NCBI RefSeq assembly: GCF_029504655.1
Contig: NZ_JAQFIL010000003.1
Coordinates: 62,001 to 126,000 of the forward strand
From: Catalinimonas alkaloidigena
GTDB taxonomy: Bacteria; Bacteroidota; Bacteroidia; Cytophagales; Cyclobacteriaceae
Reading direction: 5' to 3'
Length of the DNA: 64,000 nucleotides
Below the pieces are notes generated by a model, which worked only from the letters and a program-made list of their open reading frames with translations, did no database searches and was not told the DNA's origin. Positions within the stretch are counted from its first letter, which is position 1, and each line of letters opens with the position of its first letter. Shown one piece after another: positions 8,267 to 15,978 of this stretch. The translations under genes and the position numbers were made by a program.

Positions 8267-9403
8267 TTACAAACATTGCAAAGCGCTCTCAATGTCATGA
8301 ATTAGATCATCAGTATTTTCTATACCTACTGATAGTCTTAATAGCTTCTCACTAATTCCTAGTAACTCTCTTTGTTTTTCGCTTATTGCCGCATGAGAAG
8401 TTTGGGCTGGTACACAAATCAGGCTTTCTACCCCACCTAAACTTAGCGCAGGATGAATGATAATTAGGTTTTTTAAGAATGGGTTTAAGTATGCGACTTC
8501 ATGTAATTCAAACGATATCATACCACCGAAGGCTGACATTTGCCTTTTTGCGAGCTGGTAGGAAGGGTGAGACCTGAGACCCGGATAGTATACTTTTTTT
8601 ATCCTTGGGTGATTTTCCAGATATGAAGCAATCCGCATAGCAGACCTGTTCTGTTGCTGAACTCTTAAATCTAAAGTTTTAATATTCTTTTCAGCCTGGT
8701 AGCAGAGAGTGGGGGACAGCGCTCCACCATATAGTTTAGCAGTGGACAGGATGGATTCTTTATAGAAAGTATTGTTTGTTACTGTAGCGCCAAATACAAG
8801 GTCATTATGGCCGCTTAAATATTTAGTGCCACTGTGAACTACGATGTCAATGCCAAATGAGAGTGGCTTTTGATTGATGGGTGTAGCGAAGGTATTATCA
8901 ATGATGGTAATCAGTTCATGTTTTTTTGCCCAGAGGGCAATCTCCTGAAGGTCAATGATATTTAATAATGGATTAGTGGGTGATTCAAAAAAGACGACCC
9001 GAGTGTTTTTTTGTCTTTTAGACTCAAAACTGTACAGGGTATTTTCAGCAAAATCACATGAGATACCCCTCTGAATCAGTTCATCAGTAGCAAATTGTGA
9101 AGTGCCGCCATAGAGGTCACGAGAAAAAATAATATGATCACCTTCCTTTACAAGAGAAAGTATAGTACTACTAATGGCAGCCATGCCGGAATTTAAGGCA
9201 ATACCACAATCTCCTCCTTCCAGTCTCGCGATCACCTCTCCCAACCTAATCTGATTAAAGGTAGATAGAAAGCCTGGGTATAGGCGTTCTTCAGCGTCCA
9301 TATAAGAGTATGCTGTAGAAGTGTAAATAGGAGAAGTGATTGATGGCTCCTTACACTTGTTACTTGAGATAGGATGCACACACAAAGTACCCTCAGCTAT
9401 CAT
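8267..9403 (-). CDS. PLP-dependent trans-sulfuration enzyme (MetB/MetC type)
   Basis: Cys/Met-metabolism PLP enzyme of the cystathionine gamma-synthase family; 378 residues from the ATG at 9403. The PLP lysine is K194 in SGTKYLSGHN, with LNSGMAAISS near 70 and DNTFATP near 169. Substrate (O-succinyl- or O-acetyl-homoserine, or cystathionine) cannot be settled. The start overlaps the stop of an upstream sulfite reductase remnant (ATGA), which supports it over an earlier in-frame ATG at 9454. Odd: the usual Y-x-R around residue 42, whose Arg helps bind the PLP phosphate, reads Y-P-G, so the enzyme may be impaired. Its upstream partners are broken. Confidence 0.85.
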   Translation of the reverse strand: MIAEGTLCVHPISSNKCKEPSITSPIYTSTAYSYMDAEERLYPGFLSTFNQIRLGEVIARLEGGDCGIALNSGMAAISSTILSLVKEGDHIIFSRDLYGGTSQFATDELIQRGISCDFAENTLYSFESKRQKNTRVVFFESPTNPLLNIIDLQEIALWAKKHELITIIDNTFATPINQKPLSFGIDIVVHSGTKYLSGHNDLVFGATVTNNTFYKESILSTAKLYGGALSPTLCYQAEKNIKTLDLRVQQQNRSAMRIASYLENHPRIKKVYYPGLRSHPSYQLAKRQMSAFGGMISFELHEVAYLNPFLKNLIIIHPALSLGGVESLICVPAQTSHAAISEKQRELLGISEKLLRLSVGIENTDDLIHDIESALQCL

Positions 9404-9525
9404 AAAGCAAGGTTTTGATTTTCTACAATGAGAGACTCTACTATACCTTTGCAAATCACAAAGTCACAGAAATGCTCCGCGTCTTCTCTTTGTTCAGTAT
9501 ACTGTTTGATGATGGGTTCCAGCTC
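9400..9525 (-). pseudogene. C-terminal tail of sulfite reductase (remnant)
   Basis: Reading the minus strand through 9525-9400 gives about 40 residues with EPIIKQYTEQRED, AEHFCDFVIC and KGIVES. This matches the extreme C-terminus of ferredoxin/NADPH sulfite reductase hemoprotein subunits, where the pattern is E-P-hydrophobic-x-x-Y then G-E-x-F-G-D-F-V-I-R. The rest of that roughly 550-800-residue gene is absent; the frame runs directly into the broken LysR gene. The two conserved positions G and R both read C here, consistent with decay. Its stop overlaps the trans-sulfuration enzyme start, which shows the original operon order. Confidence 0.7.
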
Positions 9526-9941
9526 TCCTTCCATTGGTTTCTCTATAGAGCAGTGAGTAGCCTCAAATACAATTTGCACCCCACATTAGGGAACTCATTT
9601 TTGAATTTATTGAGTACAGGCGGCAGCCAGTGATAACTGGTATTGCATTCCGTACTGATCTGAATCATCCCGGTTTCTCCCGAGATCAGTTTTTTGATCT
9701 CCGGTTCTGTGGAATCAATTTCCTTGAGTACGTTATTAGCAGCTTTATACAGCTTTTTGCCTATCGGAGTAAGGATCAGTTTTTTATTGTGACGATAGAA
9801 GATAGGCGTGCCTAGCTGCACTTTAGCTTCCTTCAACTGGTAGCTGAGCGCGCTTTGCGACAGATGGAGCTTATCAATGGCACGGGTAATGCTGCCTTCC
9901 TTCACAATCACTTTGATCAGACGTAAATACCTTATCTCCAT
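9526..9941 (-). pseudogene. MetR-like LysR regulator, frameshifted and truncated
   Basis: From the ATG at 9941 the first 120 or so residues form a LysR-type HTH (EIRYLRLIKVIVKEG, LHLSQSALSYQLKEAKVQLG) and the beginning of the effector domain (STECNTSYHWLPPVLNKF). The open frame then runs into a stop at about 9546. A one-base shift at the GGGG run 9579-9582 restores VQIVFEATHCSIEK, the expected MetR-like continuation, so one G is missing. Shortly after, the sequence changes to the sulfite reductase tail, so most of the effector domain is deleted. An intact gene would be about 300 codons. It presumably controlled sulfur or methionine genes. Confidence 0.8.
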
Positions 9942-9997
9942 CTTTTTAATTTTGCCCAAAATTATGCGTAGATAAGTTGCAGCCCTAATTTTTTTGA

Positions 9998-10034
9998 TGA
10001 AAAGCTTTCATGCTTACTATCAAAATATTTGATA
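9998..10034. promoter_or_regulatory. LysR/MetR-type operator palindromes
   Basis: TGAAAAGCTTTCA at 9998-10010 fits the MetR consensus TGAA-N5-TTCA exactly. Just beside it, TATCAAAATATTTGATA at 10018-10034 is a perfect palindrome of the T-N11-A LysR kind. Both lie between the divergent broken MetR-like gene and the cytochrome gene, where autoregulatory LysR sites are normally found. They are probably leftover or still usable sites of the broken regulator. Confidence 0.55.
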
Positions 10035-10072
10035 CCCACTTATCGTGCTCGCTAAAGAATTAGCTAAACATA

Positions 10073-10096
10073 AAAAAAGACTTTTTTGTCCCTTAT
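10073..10096. promoter_or_regulatory. Candidate Rrf2 (NsrR-like) operator
   Basis: AAAAAAGACTTTTTTGTCCC contains GAC-N6-GTC with an A/T-only centre, about 44 bases before the cytochrome lipoprotein start. The same GAC-N6-RTC layout occurs in front of the second Rrf2 operon (28551-28572) and the flavohemoglobin gene (43966-43989). The downstream operon includes an Rrf2 gene, so autoregulation is a natural reading. The half-site is short, so chance similarity in A/T-rich DNA is possible. Confidence 0.4.
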
Positions 10097-10139
10097 TATC
10101 AAATTATTATCTTTACTCAAAATTATTATTGTAAAACAC

Positions 10140-11048
10140 ATGAGAAAAAGACTATCAGGCAGTGGAAGTAGATTACTAATTTTTGTGTTTGTTATCGGAA
10201 CAGTTTGTTTATCCGCTTGTAACCAAAAAGAAGAAAAACAGGAGGTAAGCAAGAAGAAAACAAAAAGCGCCTTGACTTTTATTAGAAATGATGACTGTCT
10301 GAATTGCCATAATATTGAAGACAAATCTGTGGGCCCCACATATGTACAAATCTCACAAAGGTACGAGGCTGATTTCAGTACGATCAGCAAGTTGGCCAAC
10401 AAGATTATTGAAGGCGGAGGAGGGATTTGGGGTAGTCAGCAGATGTCCAAACATCCATTCTTAGAGAAAAAAAATGCAAAAAAAATAGTTAGGTGGATAC
10501 TTTCCCTAAGTGATTCTACGGTTAATAAAGATCCACTCTTGCACACGCCTGGCTTAAAGCTCTCTGAGGTTTTTCAAAATAAACCAGCGGCAGCCAGGGA
10601 AGCAAACGGACTAAAGCTAAGTATTTACCCTTCAGATGGATTGGAGGCGCATTATGTAAATGCCAGCACTGATAAGACTTCTCCTGTTAGCCCTTTGCAC
10701 AATGGACTGGCCAATGTCATTCATTTTACCGGGCAGGAGGCTTTTGAGCCTTTGCAGGAGCGTGTGCTTCTCCGTGCCAGCGGGTCTATACATATCAGCG
10801 AGAAGGGTAAATACTTTTTTAAACTGATCAAGTCCGGTGAAGGGAGGGTGTTTATGAATGGTGATAAAATTATTAACGAAAACAAGGACGATCATGAAAT
10901 AGCCGTTGACCTGAAAGCCGGTACCTATCCTATCGTGGTGGAGTACCTTCTAAAGCCGAAAGATAATACGTTATCCCTGCAATGGATTACCCCTGATGAT
11001 GAATATTATAGCGTGGTACCCGAAGAGGTATTTTCTGTAAAAAATTAA
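10140..11048 (+). CDS. Cytochrome c lipoprotein with PA14-like domain
   Basis: A 302-residue exported lipoprotein. The signal peptide ends in the lipobox CLSAC with the lipid Cys at residue 27. A monoheme cytochrome c domain follows (CLNCH near residue 57, distal Met in QQMSKHPF). After a linker, residues from about 160 to the end resemble a PA14 domain: EAHYVN, a central GKYFFKLIKSGEGRVFMNG, AGTYPIVVEY and SLQW. The ATG at 10140 precedes the charged n-region MRKR and is better than an upstream start. It is probably anchored in a periplasm-facing membrane leaflet and exchanges electrons. It leads the Rrf2-ferredoxin operon; the partner is unknown. Confidence 0.8.
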   Translation: MRKRLSGSGSRLLIFVFVIGTVCLSACNQKEEKQEVSKKKTKSALTFIRNDDCLNCHNIEDKSVGPTYVQISQRYEADFSTISKLANKIIEGGGGIWGSQQMSKHPFLEKKNAKKIVRWILSLSDSTVNKDPLLHTPGLKLSEVFQNKPAAAREANGLKLSIYPSDGLEAHYVNASTDKTSPVSPLHNGLANVIHFTGQEAFEPLQERVLLRASGSIHISEKGKYFFKLIKSGEGRVFMNGDKIINENKDDHEIAVDLKAGTYPIVVEYLLKPKDNTLSLQWITPDDEYYSVVPEEVFSVKN

Positions 11049-11119
11049 ATGTTAGAAAAGACCTGTTCATGTGTTAAGTAGCATATGTCTAACTTATTTC
11101 TCACAATCAAGAAAAAATT

Positions 11120-11551
11120 ATGTTCTCTAAAGCATGTGAATACGGCATCAGGGCAGTAATTTATATTGTAGCTAAAAGCCAGGAAGGCAAAAAAGTAGGC
11201 ATTAAGGACATCAGCAATGAGATTGATGTTCCGGAACATTTTACGGCTAAAATCCTGCAAAACCTAAGCCGTATGGATTTAATCAGTTCTGTAAAAGGGC
11301 CGCACGGTGGCTTCTACATTGAAGAAGGGAGAAAAGATATCAGGCTCATTGATATTGTGAGGGCGATTGACGGCAATAAACTCTTTACCGGCTGTGGGCT
11401 GGGTATCAAAGAGTGCTCTGAACGCAGGCCCTGCCCCATTCATGATGAGTTCAAGCAAATCAGAGATTCTATTAAAGAGATGCTTGAACGAACTACTGTA
11501 CAGGAGGTAACCGAAGATTTGGAAAAAGGTCTGGTGTTTTTGAAAAAATGA
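11120..11551 (+). CDS. Rrf2-family Fe-S transcription regulator (NsrR/IscR-like), copy 1
   Basis: A 143-residue winged-helix regulator. The N-terminus MFSKACEYGIRA and the HTH GIKDISNEIDVPEHFTAKIL are typical of Rrf2. Three cysteines in CGLGIKECSERRPC (about residues 94-107) have the spacing used to hold a [2Fe-2S] or [4Fe-4S] cluster. Such proteins sense NO (NsrR) or cluster status (IscR). Genes for NO handling nearby favour an NsrR-like sensor. It is closely similar to the copy at 28077-28511. The ferredoxin gene begins 10 bases after its stop. Confidence 0.9.
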   Translation: MFSKACEYGIRAVIYIVAKSQEGKKVGIKDISNEIDVPEHFTAKILQNLSRMDLISSVKGPHGGFYIEEGRKDIRLIDIVRAIDGNKLFTGCGLGIKECSERRPCPIHDEFKQIRDSIKEMLERTTVQEVTEDLEKGLVFLKK

Positions 11552-11561
11552 CAACTTGAAT

Positions 11562-11879
11562 ATGGACCGATTTAGTATCACAGTAATAGATGAGGATGGA
11601 CAAATAAAGAAAGTGAATTTTGCTCCTTTAGCATATAGAAATCTTATGGAGCTAATAGTGAATGAACTATGGGAAGAATGGGGTGATTGTAAAGGCAGGG
11701 CAATGTGTGGTACTTGTCACGTAGAGGTAATTCACGGTAATATTGGAGAGATAGACTCATTTGAGCAACATACCCTCAATAGATTGCCTAATCAAAAAGC
11801 ACAAAGTAGATTAGCTTGTCAGATCATGTTAGATCGCTCCATAGATAAGATGACCTTTAAGATTTTAAAGGATGATTAA
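11562..11879 (+). CDS. [2Fe-2S] ferredoxin
   Basis: A 105-residue ferredoxin-fold protein. Ligand cysteines are in DCKGRAMCGTCHVEV (C-x5-C-x2-C) and LACQIML, the pattern of adrenodoxin-like or ISC-type ferredoxins. The ATG at 11562 is preferred to a TTG six bases upstream. It directly follows the Rrf2 gene, so it may carry electrons for Fe-S repair or for a heme enzyme; that link is inference from context. Confidence 0.85.
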   Translation: MDRFSITVIDEDGQIKKVNFAPLAYRNLMELIVNELWEEWGDCKGRAMCGTCHVEVIHGNIGEIDSFEQHTLNRLPNQKAQSRLACQIMLDRSIDKMTFKILKDD

Positions 11880-11952
11880 TGAGAAATGAACCTGCTCCCA
11901 ATCCAGGAATATTAGACAAATACATTGCGTGTCTGACTAATAGATTGTACAC

Positions 11953-14187
11953 TTAATTTGGTAGTTTACTTAGCGTTTGGCTTAATTTCTCAAGATCTGC
12001 CGATACTTTTCTTATTAGCTCCAATTGTTTTTGAATGGACTGAGCATCGAAGGCATCTTTATTAGATTCCTTTGTTACATCAGGTAATTCAAAATCAACA
12101 TTAAACGGCTTTTGATCAATATGTTTTATTGCTTCCTGTAACAGGAACTTTGTCTTCCGAATAAGTTTCAAATGTTCAGTGTTTATTATTTTTTTTGCAT
12201 GATTTTTTTCTAAACTAGAAGATAAAGCAGCTAGATATGATGATAAAATATGGTTCAGCACTACAAACTCATTGATATAGGGAGCTTTTTCCTGCTTATT
12301 TTTCGGTTCATGGAGCATCCTCTGAAAAGCCGAGCCCATATTCGCGGTTTGCATATATACATCTTTACGAGCAAGCCTGTAATCTGTAATAGGAAATGAC
12401 TTGTCACCAGACATGGCAATTATCTTTTGCAAGTAGATAAGGTTAGCTTTTAGAATATTAATCAGATTAGTCTTGATCTGTGAGGTCTCCCAACTGGGAA
12501 GAACAAAATAGCTAACCAGAAATGCGATAGCAGATCCAATAAGGGTATAGATAATCCTTTCTGTGGTTACTTCCAGATTACTCGTTTTATAAATGAAGCT
12601 GAATAGTATCAATATGAGCGCGGTCATGAATAATACACTGATCACATATTTAATTCTATTAAAACTAAAGGCTATAACCATAAAAATGACGAGTAATATG
12701 AGTTTTGCTACTTCATTCTGAATCAGTAAAAGTATGAGCGCGCCTGTTAACCCACCCGCAACTGTGCCTAAAACCCTTTCGTAATTTCGTTTTTTTGATA
12801 TGCTAAAATCAGGTTTCAGGATCACTAAAATGGTAATTAATATCCAATAGCTGTGTTGACCATAGGGTAGTTCCAGGGAAATCATGTACCCCAAAAAACA
12901 TCCAAATGTTAATCTGATTGAATGTCTGAAAGCAGTAGAACGTAGTGAAAGGTTGTCTTTGAAAATTTTTAAGTCAAAATCCTGACGAGAAACAAATTTT
13001 GTTAAATCAGACTCCTCAGTTTTAGATAAAAAAGTAAGTTGTTCAGCCTGAAAATAATTATACATATCACTTAATAGGCGTGTTATATTTCTTATATTAA
13101 CCAGGGTTTTCTTCAGTATCCTCACAGAAATCCCTTCTGACTCCAGTGCAAGCAGCCTTTCTTTGATTATGTTCAGATGAGAATCAAAATTTACTAACGG
13201 CCTTGGTTTTTCATTGTTGATCAAAGCGTAGCCCAAATCATCAAACTCCTTAGCCATAGTAATGAGCAAATTCCTATAAGCTGGTAATATCTGGTGTTTT
13301 AAGAATCTTTGTCTTAGTATGCTATAATCAATTTGTGAAGACATGGCTAGCTCAAATGCTTCAATAATATCTGTAAAGATCATAATTACCAAGCGGCCTG
13401 ATCGCATGGTCTCTCTTACTTTCTTCCTCGTCCTGAAAACAATTTGCCTTACATTATCTTGTTGTTCATTTACTACGATTTGCTGAACTATTAACTTTTT
13501 ATACAGCTCATTAACAGCAAATTTGTCATCATAAAATTCTGCTTTCAGACGAATGTAGCGGGCTACTTCAAGTATACATTCTCCCAGATATTGTTGTGCC
13601 AGGCGGTAAGGCCTGATGCGACTCAAAAATAAACTGAGTAGCATATACCAAACACCTCCACTTAGAATCAAGAAAGCATACCCAACGCTATATCCACTGT
13701 CAAAATGCATACTTGATATCATCATCAGTAAAGTGGCGGTACCCACAGCGGCGGCCCGTGATCCATACACCATCAGCATGGAAAGTGCAAAACAGAAAAG
13801 AGGTATTTCAATCGCCAGAAGCCAGGTATGCTGGTTGATCATGCCAGTTACTATAGCTATAGAAAAAATAGAAATATTAGTAACCAACATTCCGTTTCTT
13901 CGATGCAACACTGGCCCTGGTTGATCAGAGATACTTACATAGAGAGCCCCCAGAGAGATGATTAGCCCATAAGTTAGTTCATCAAACCAAGCAAAAATCA
14001 ATGAAGGCAATACAATACCTAAAGTAATTTTTAAACCACTAGCAAGGTATTGTCCAAAGAAAAAGCTTTTTACTTGCTGGTTTAGATAAAGCCTGTCCTT
14101 ACGGTCAAAGAACGTGCGGGCAAAAGCAATAGGACTATGTATTTTTGACTTGCTTACTTTTTGCATGATAGACTTGCCAATACCCAT
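11953..14187 (-). CDS. FUSC-family (YccS/YhfK-like) membrane protein
   Basis: A 744-residue protein with the duplicated architecture of the FUSC / aromatic-acid exporter family: an N-terminal group of six or so membrane helices (about residues 48-190), a soluble helical middle (about 190-420), a second membrane group starting at RHSIRLTFGCFLGYMISL (about 425-570), and a cytoplasmic helical tail. Motifs include SISDQPGPVLHRRNG in the first half and LPYGQHSYWILITILVILKP in the second. The transport substrate is unknown. It is monocistronic as far as can be seen. Confidence 0.85.
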   Translation of the reverse strand: MGIGKSIMQKVSKSKIHSPIAFARTFFDRKDRLYLNQQVKSFFFGQYLASGLKITLGIVLPSLIFAWFDELTYGLIISLGALYVSISDQPGPVLHRRNGMLVTNISIFSIAIVTGMINQHTWLLAIEIPLFCFALSMLMVYGSRAAAVGTATLLMMISSMHFDSGYSVGYAFLILSGGVWYMLLSLFLSRIRPYRLAQQYLGECILEVARYIRLKAEFYDDKFAVNELYKKLIVQQIVVNEQQDNVRQIVFRTRKKVRETMRSGRLVIMIFTDIIEAFELAMSSQIDYSILRQRFLKHQILPAYRNLLITMAKEFDDLGYALINNEKPRPLVNFDSHLNIIKERLLALESEGISVRILKKTLVNIRNITRLLSDMYNYFQAEQLTFLSKTEESDLTKFVSRQDFDLKIFKDNLSLRSTAFRHSIRLTFGCFLGYMISLELPYGQHSYWILITILVILKPDFSISKKRNYERVLGTVAGGLTGALILLLIQNEVAKLILLVIFMVIAFSFNRIKYVISVLFMTALILILFSFIYKTSNLEVTTERIIYTLIGSAIAFLVSYFVLPSWETSQIKTNLINILKANLIYLQKIIAMSGDKSFPITDYRLARKDVYMQTANMGSAFQRMLHEPKNKQEKAPYINEFVVLNHILSSYLAALSSSLEKNHAKKIINTEHLKLIRKTKFLLQEAIKHIDQKPFNVDFELPDVTKESNKDAFDAQSIQKQLELIRKVSADLEKLSQTLSKLPN

Positions 14188-14256
14188 TTGTACTCAGGTT
14201 TACTCACCTTATGTTTATACCTGACATTGTGTTAGAAGGTTGCTGGGTAATAGTTT

Positions 14257-14288
14257 GAAAAAGAGCCGGGTATAATATCTCCCGGCTC
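14257..14288 (-). terminator. Rho-independent terminator after the 39-residue gene
   Basis: GAGCCGGG (14263-14270) and CCCGGCTC (14281-14288) form a perfect 8-bp GC-rich stem with a 10-base loop. On the minus strand the stem is followed by TTTTTC. It sits 12 bases after the stop of the small basic ORF at 14301-14420 and before the FUSC gene, separating the two transcripts. Confidence 0.85.
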
Positions 14289-14300
14289 ACAGATTAAAGT

Positions 14301-14420
14301 TTACCGTCTTGTTTTTCTTCTTTTATTCATTTTTTCTTCAACTTTTTTTAAAATCTTCTCTTGTCTTCTTTCCTTCAAATTTTTTGTGGATTCTTTTAGA
14401 CTTTTGCTTCTTTTAGCCAT
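14301..14420 (-). CDS. Very basic 39-residue protein
   Basis: Short ORF starting MAKRSKSLKESTKN and ending NKRRKTRR; about half of the residues are Lys or Arg, with a helical heptad-like middle. It has no recognised domain. It is supported by a clean ATG and a textbook terminator right behind its stop. It could be a nucleic-acid-binding or ribosome-associated peptide, but no function can be assigned from sequence. Confidence 0.5.
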   Translation of the reverse strand: MAKRSKSLKESTKNLKERRQEKILKKVEEKMNKRRKTRR

Positions 14421-14757
14421 GATCATAAATTTTTAATATTGTTTAATAACAGCCATTGGGTCTAATAGCCGTTTTTTTTCTGAATAGAAAAATTAGAAGC
14501 TGTCCTGAAGGGTGAAATTTAGAAACTTTATTCTACGAGTATTTCAGCTATCATATTGATAGGTGAATGAAGAGGACGAATAAAATTAAACAGGACTAGG
14601 AATAAGCACACTCGTGAGTGCTTATAAGATTCGGAAAGATGATCTTGCTTTTTCGAGGCAGACAGTTGGCTTTAATCTTGAGTAAATTAAAAGCAACAAT
14701 AGTTCTATATATCACTAATACAAGTTCTATCATTATTTTAATTATTCAAAACCTAGT
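14421..14757. other. Intergenic stretch with an 8-bp hairpin
   Basis: No gene seen in about 340 bases. ATAAGCAC (14602-14609) and GTGCTTAT (14618-14625) form a perfect stem around the loop ACTCGTGA, without a T tract, so it is not an obvious terminator. The rest is A/T-rich and probably holds the promoter of the small basic ORF near 14440-14480. Confidence 0.5.
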
Positions 14758-14759
14758 AT

Positions 14760-14797
14760 AAAAGGAGGTGTTGATATTCACTAAGCTACCCCCTTTT
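14760..14797 (-). terminator. Hairpin terminator after gapA
   Basis: On the minus strand AAAAGGGGGT (14797-14788) pairs with ACCTCCTTTT (14769-14760) through nine Watson-Crick pairs and one G-U pair, with an 18-base loop. It lies about 45 bases past the gapA stop. The T's lie within the stem arm, so strength is uncertain. Confidence 0.55.
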
Positions 14798-14842
14798 TTA
14801 ATATTTACCTAGCCTTTGTCAAACATTAGTTTTTTGTCATTG

Positions 14843-15841
14843 CTATTGAGATAGTATACTTTCTGCTTCCCTAACCATCTGATTTACATACCCCCACTCA
14901 TTATCATACCAACTCATTACTTTTACCAAGTCACCACCAGTGACCTGTATCATAGAAAGATCAACAATGGAAGCTCTAGGGTCCATTACAATATCGGATG
15001 AAACAAGCTGCTCTTCAGTAACGCCCAGTATATCTTGATATCTATCACTTTCTGCTTCCTCTTTAAAGATATCTTTCACTTCTTCTACTGATGTTTTCCT
15101 GGAAGTAATAAAGTTAATATCGGCAATAGAGCCTACCGGGACAGGTCCCCGTATCGCAGCACCGTCAAATTTATCTTTTAATTCCGGCAGTGCCTGTGTG
15201 GTAGCCAGTGCAGCACCTGTTGAGGTAGGTACAAAATTAGCTGCTGCCGCACGGCCTCTACGCATCTTATCGTTGGGCATATCAACCAGGCCCTGGGTAG
15301 AAGTATAAGCATGTACTGTAGTCATATTAGCTTTTTCTATGCCAATCCGCCTGTTTATAATTTCTACAACGGGAGTGATGCAATTTGTAGTGCAACTTGC
15401 ACAGGATATGATCTCCGGATTATTTTCATGGTTTCGGTTCACACCGTGAACTACTGTAGAAATCTCTTCACTTTTGGATGGTGCTGAAAGAATGACATAT
15501 TTTGCCCCTGCCTTAACATGTTTTTGCAGATCTTCTTTTTTGGTGAATATGCCCGTGCATTCAAAAACAATGTCAATGTCCAGATCTTTCCAGGGCAGGT
15601 TAGCAGGGTCTTTTTCATTAATTACCATATATTTTTTGCCATCAATGATCAAATGTTTTCCGTCATTTTCCACCTTCTTATGATATCTACCATAAACAGT
15701 ATCGTATTTTAACAGATAAGCAAGGTTTTTCGGTGAAACCAGGTCATTAACAGCAACTAATTCAAAGTCATGCTTTTCAAGTAAGACCTTTAAAGTTGCT
15801 CTTCCAATTCTTCCCAACCCATTAATAACTACTTTTTTCAT
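14843..15841 (-). CDS. gapA: Glyceraldehyde-3-phosphate dehydrogenase
   Basis: NAD-dependent glycolytic/gluconeogenic enzyme, type I, 332 residues, the usual length. N-terminal NAD-binding motif INGLGRIGRAT (the common form is GFGRIGR), active-site SCTTNC near residue 150, conserved HAYTSTQGLVD and GRAAAANFVPTSTGAA, and C-terminal WYDNEWGY. It stands alone between the oxidase genes and an intergenic region. Bacteroidota usually carry more than one gap gene, so this may be a paralogue; the catalytic residues are all present. Confidence 0.96.
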   Translation of the reverse strand: MKKVVINGLGRIGRATLKVLLEKHDFELVAVNDLVSPKNLAYLLKYDTVYGRYHKKVENDGKHLIIDGKKYMVINEKDPANLPWKDLDIDIVFECTGIFTKKEDLQKHVKAGAKYVILSAPSKSEEISTVVHGVNRNHENNPEIISCASCTTNCITPVVEIINRRIGIEKANMTTVHAYTSTQGLVDMPNDKMRRGRAAAANFVPTSTGAALATTQALPELKDKFDGAAIRGPVPVGSIADINFITSRKTSVEEVKDIFKEEAESDRYQDILGVTEEQLVSSDIVMDPRASIVDLSMIQVTGGDLVKVMSWYDNEWGYVNQMVREAESILSQ

Positions 15842-15978
15842 GATCTGTGATTTTTAAGTGATAAAAAAATGATAAGGCGAATGATTTATATAGAATGAGT
15901 CATGAACAGGACTTTCAGATATACCATTGCACATATTAAAAATATAGGAGACGATGTTCTTTTTTTGTTATAATTAAG

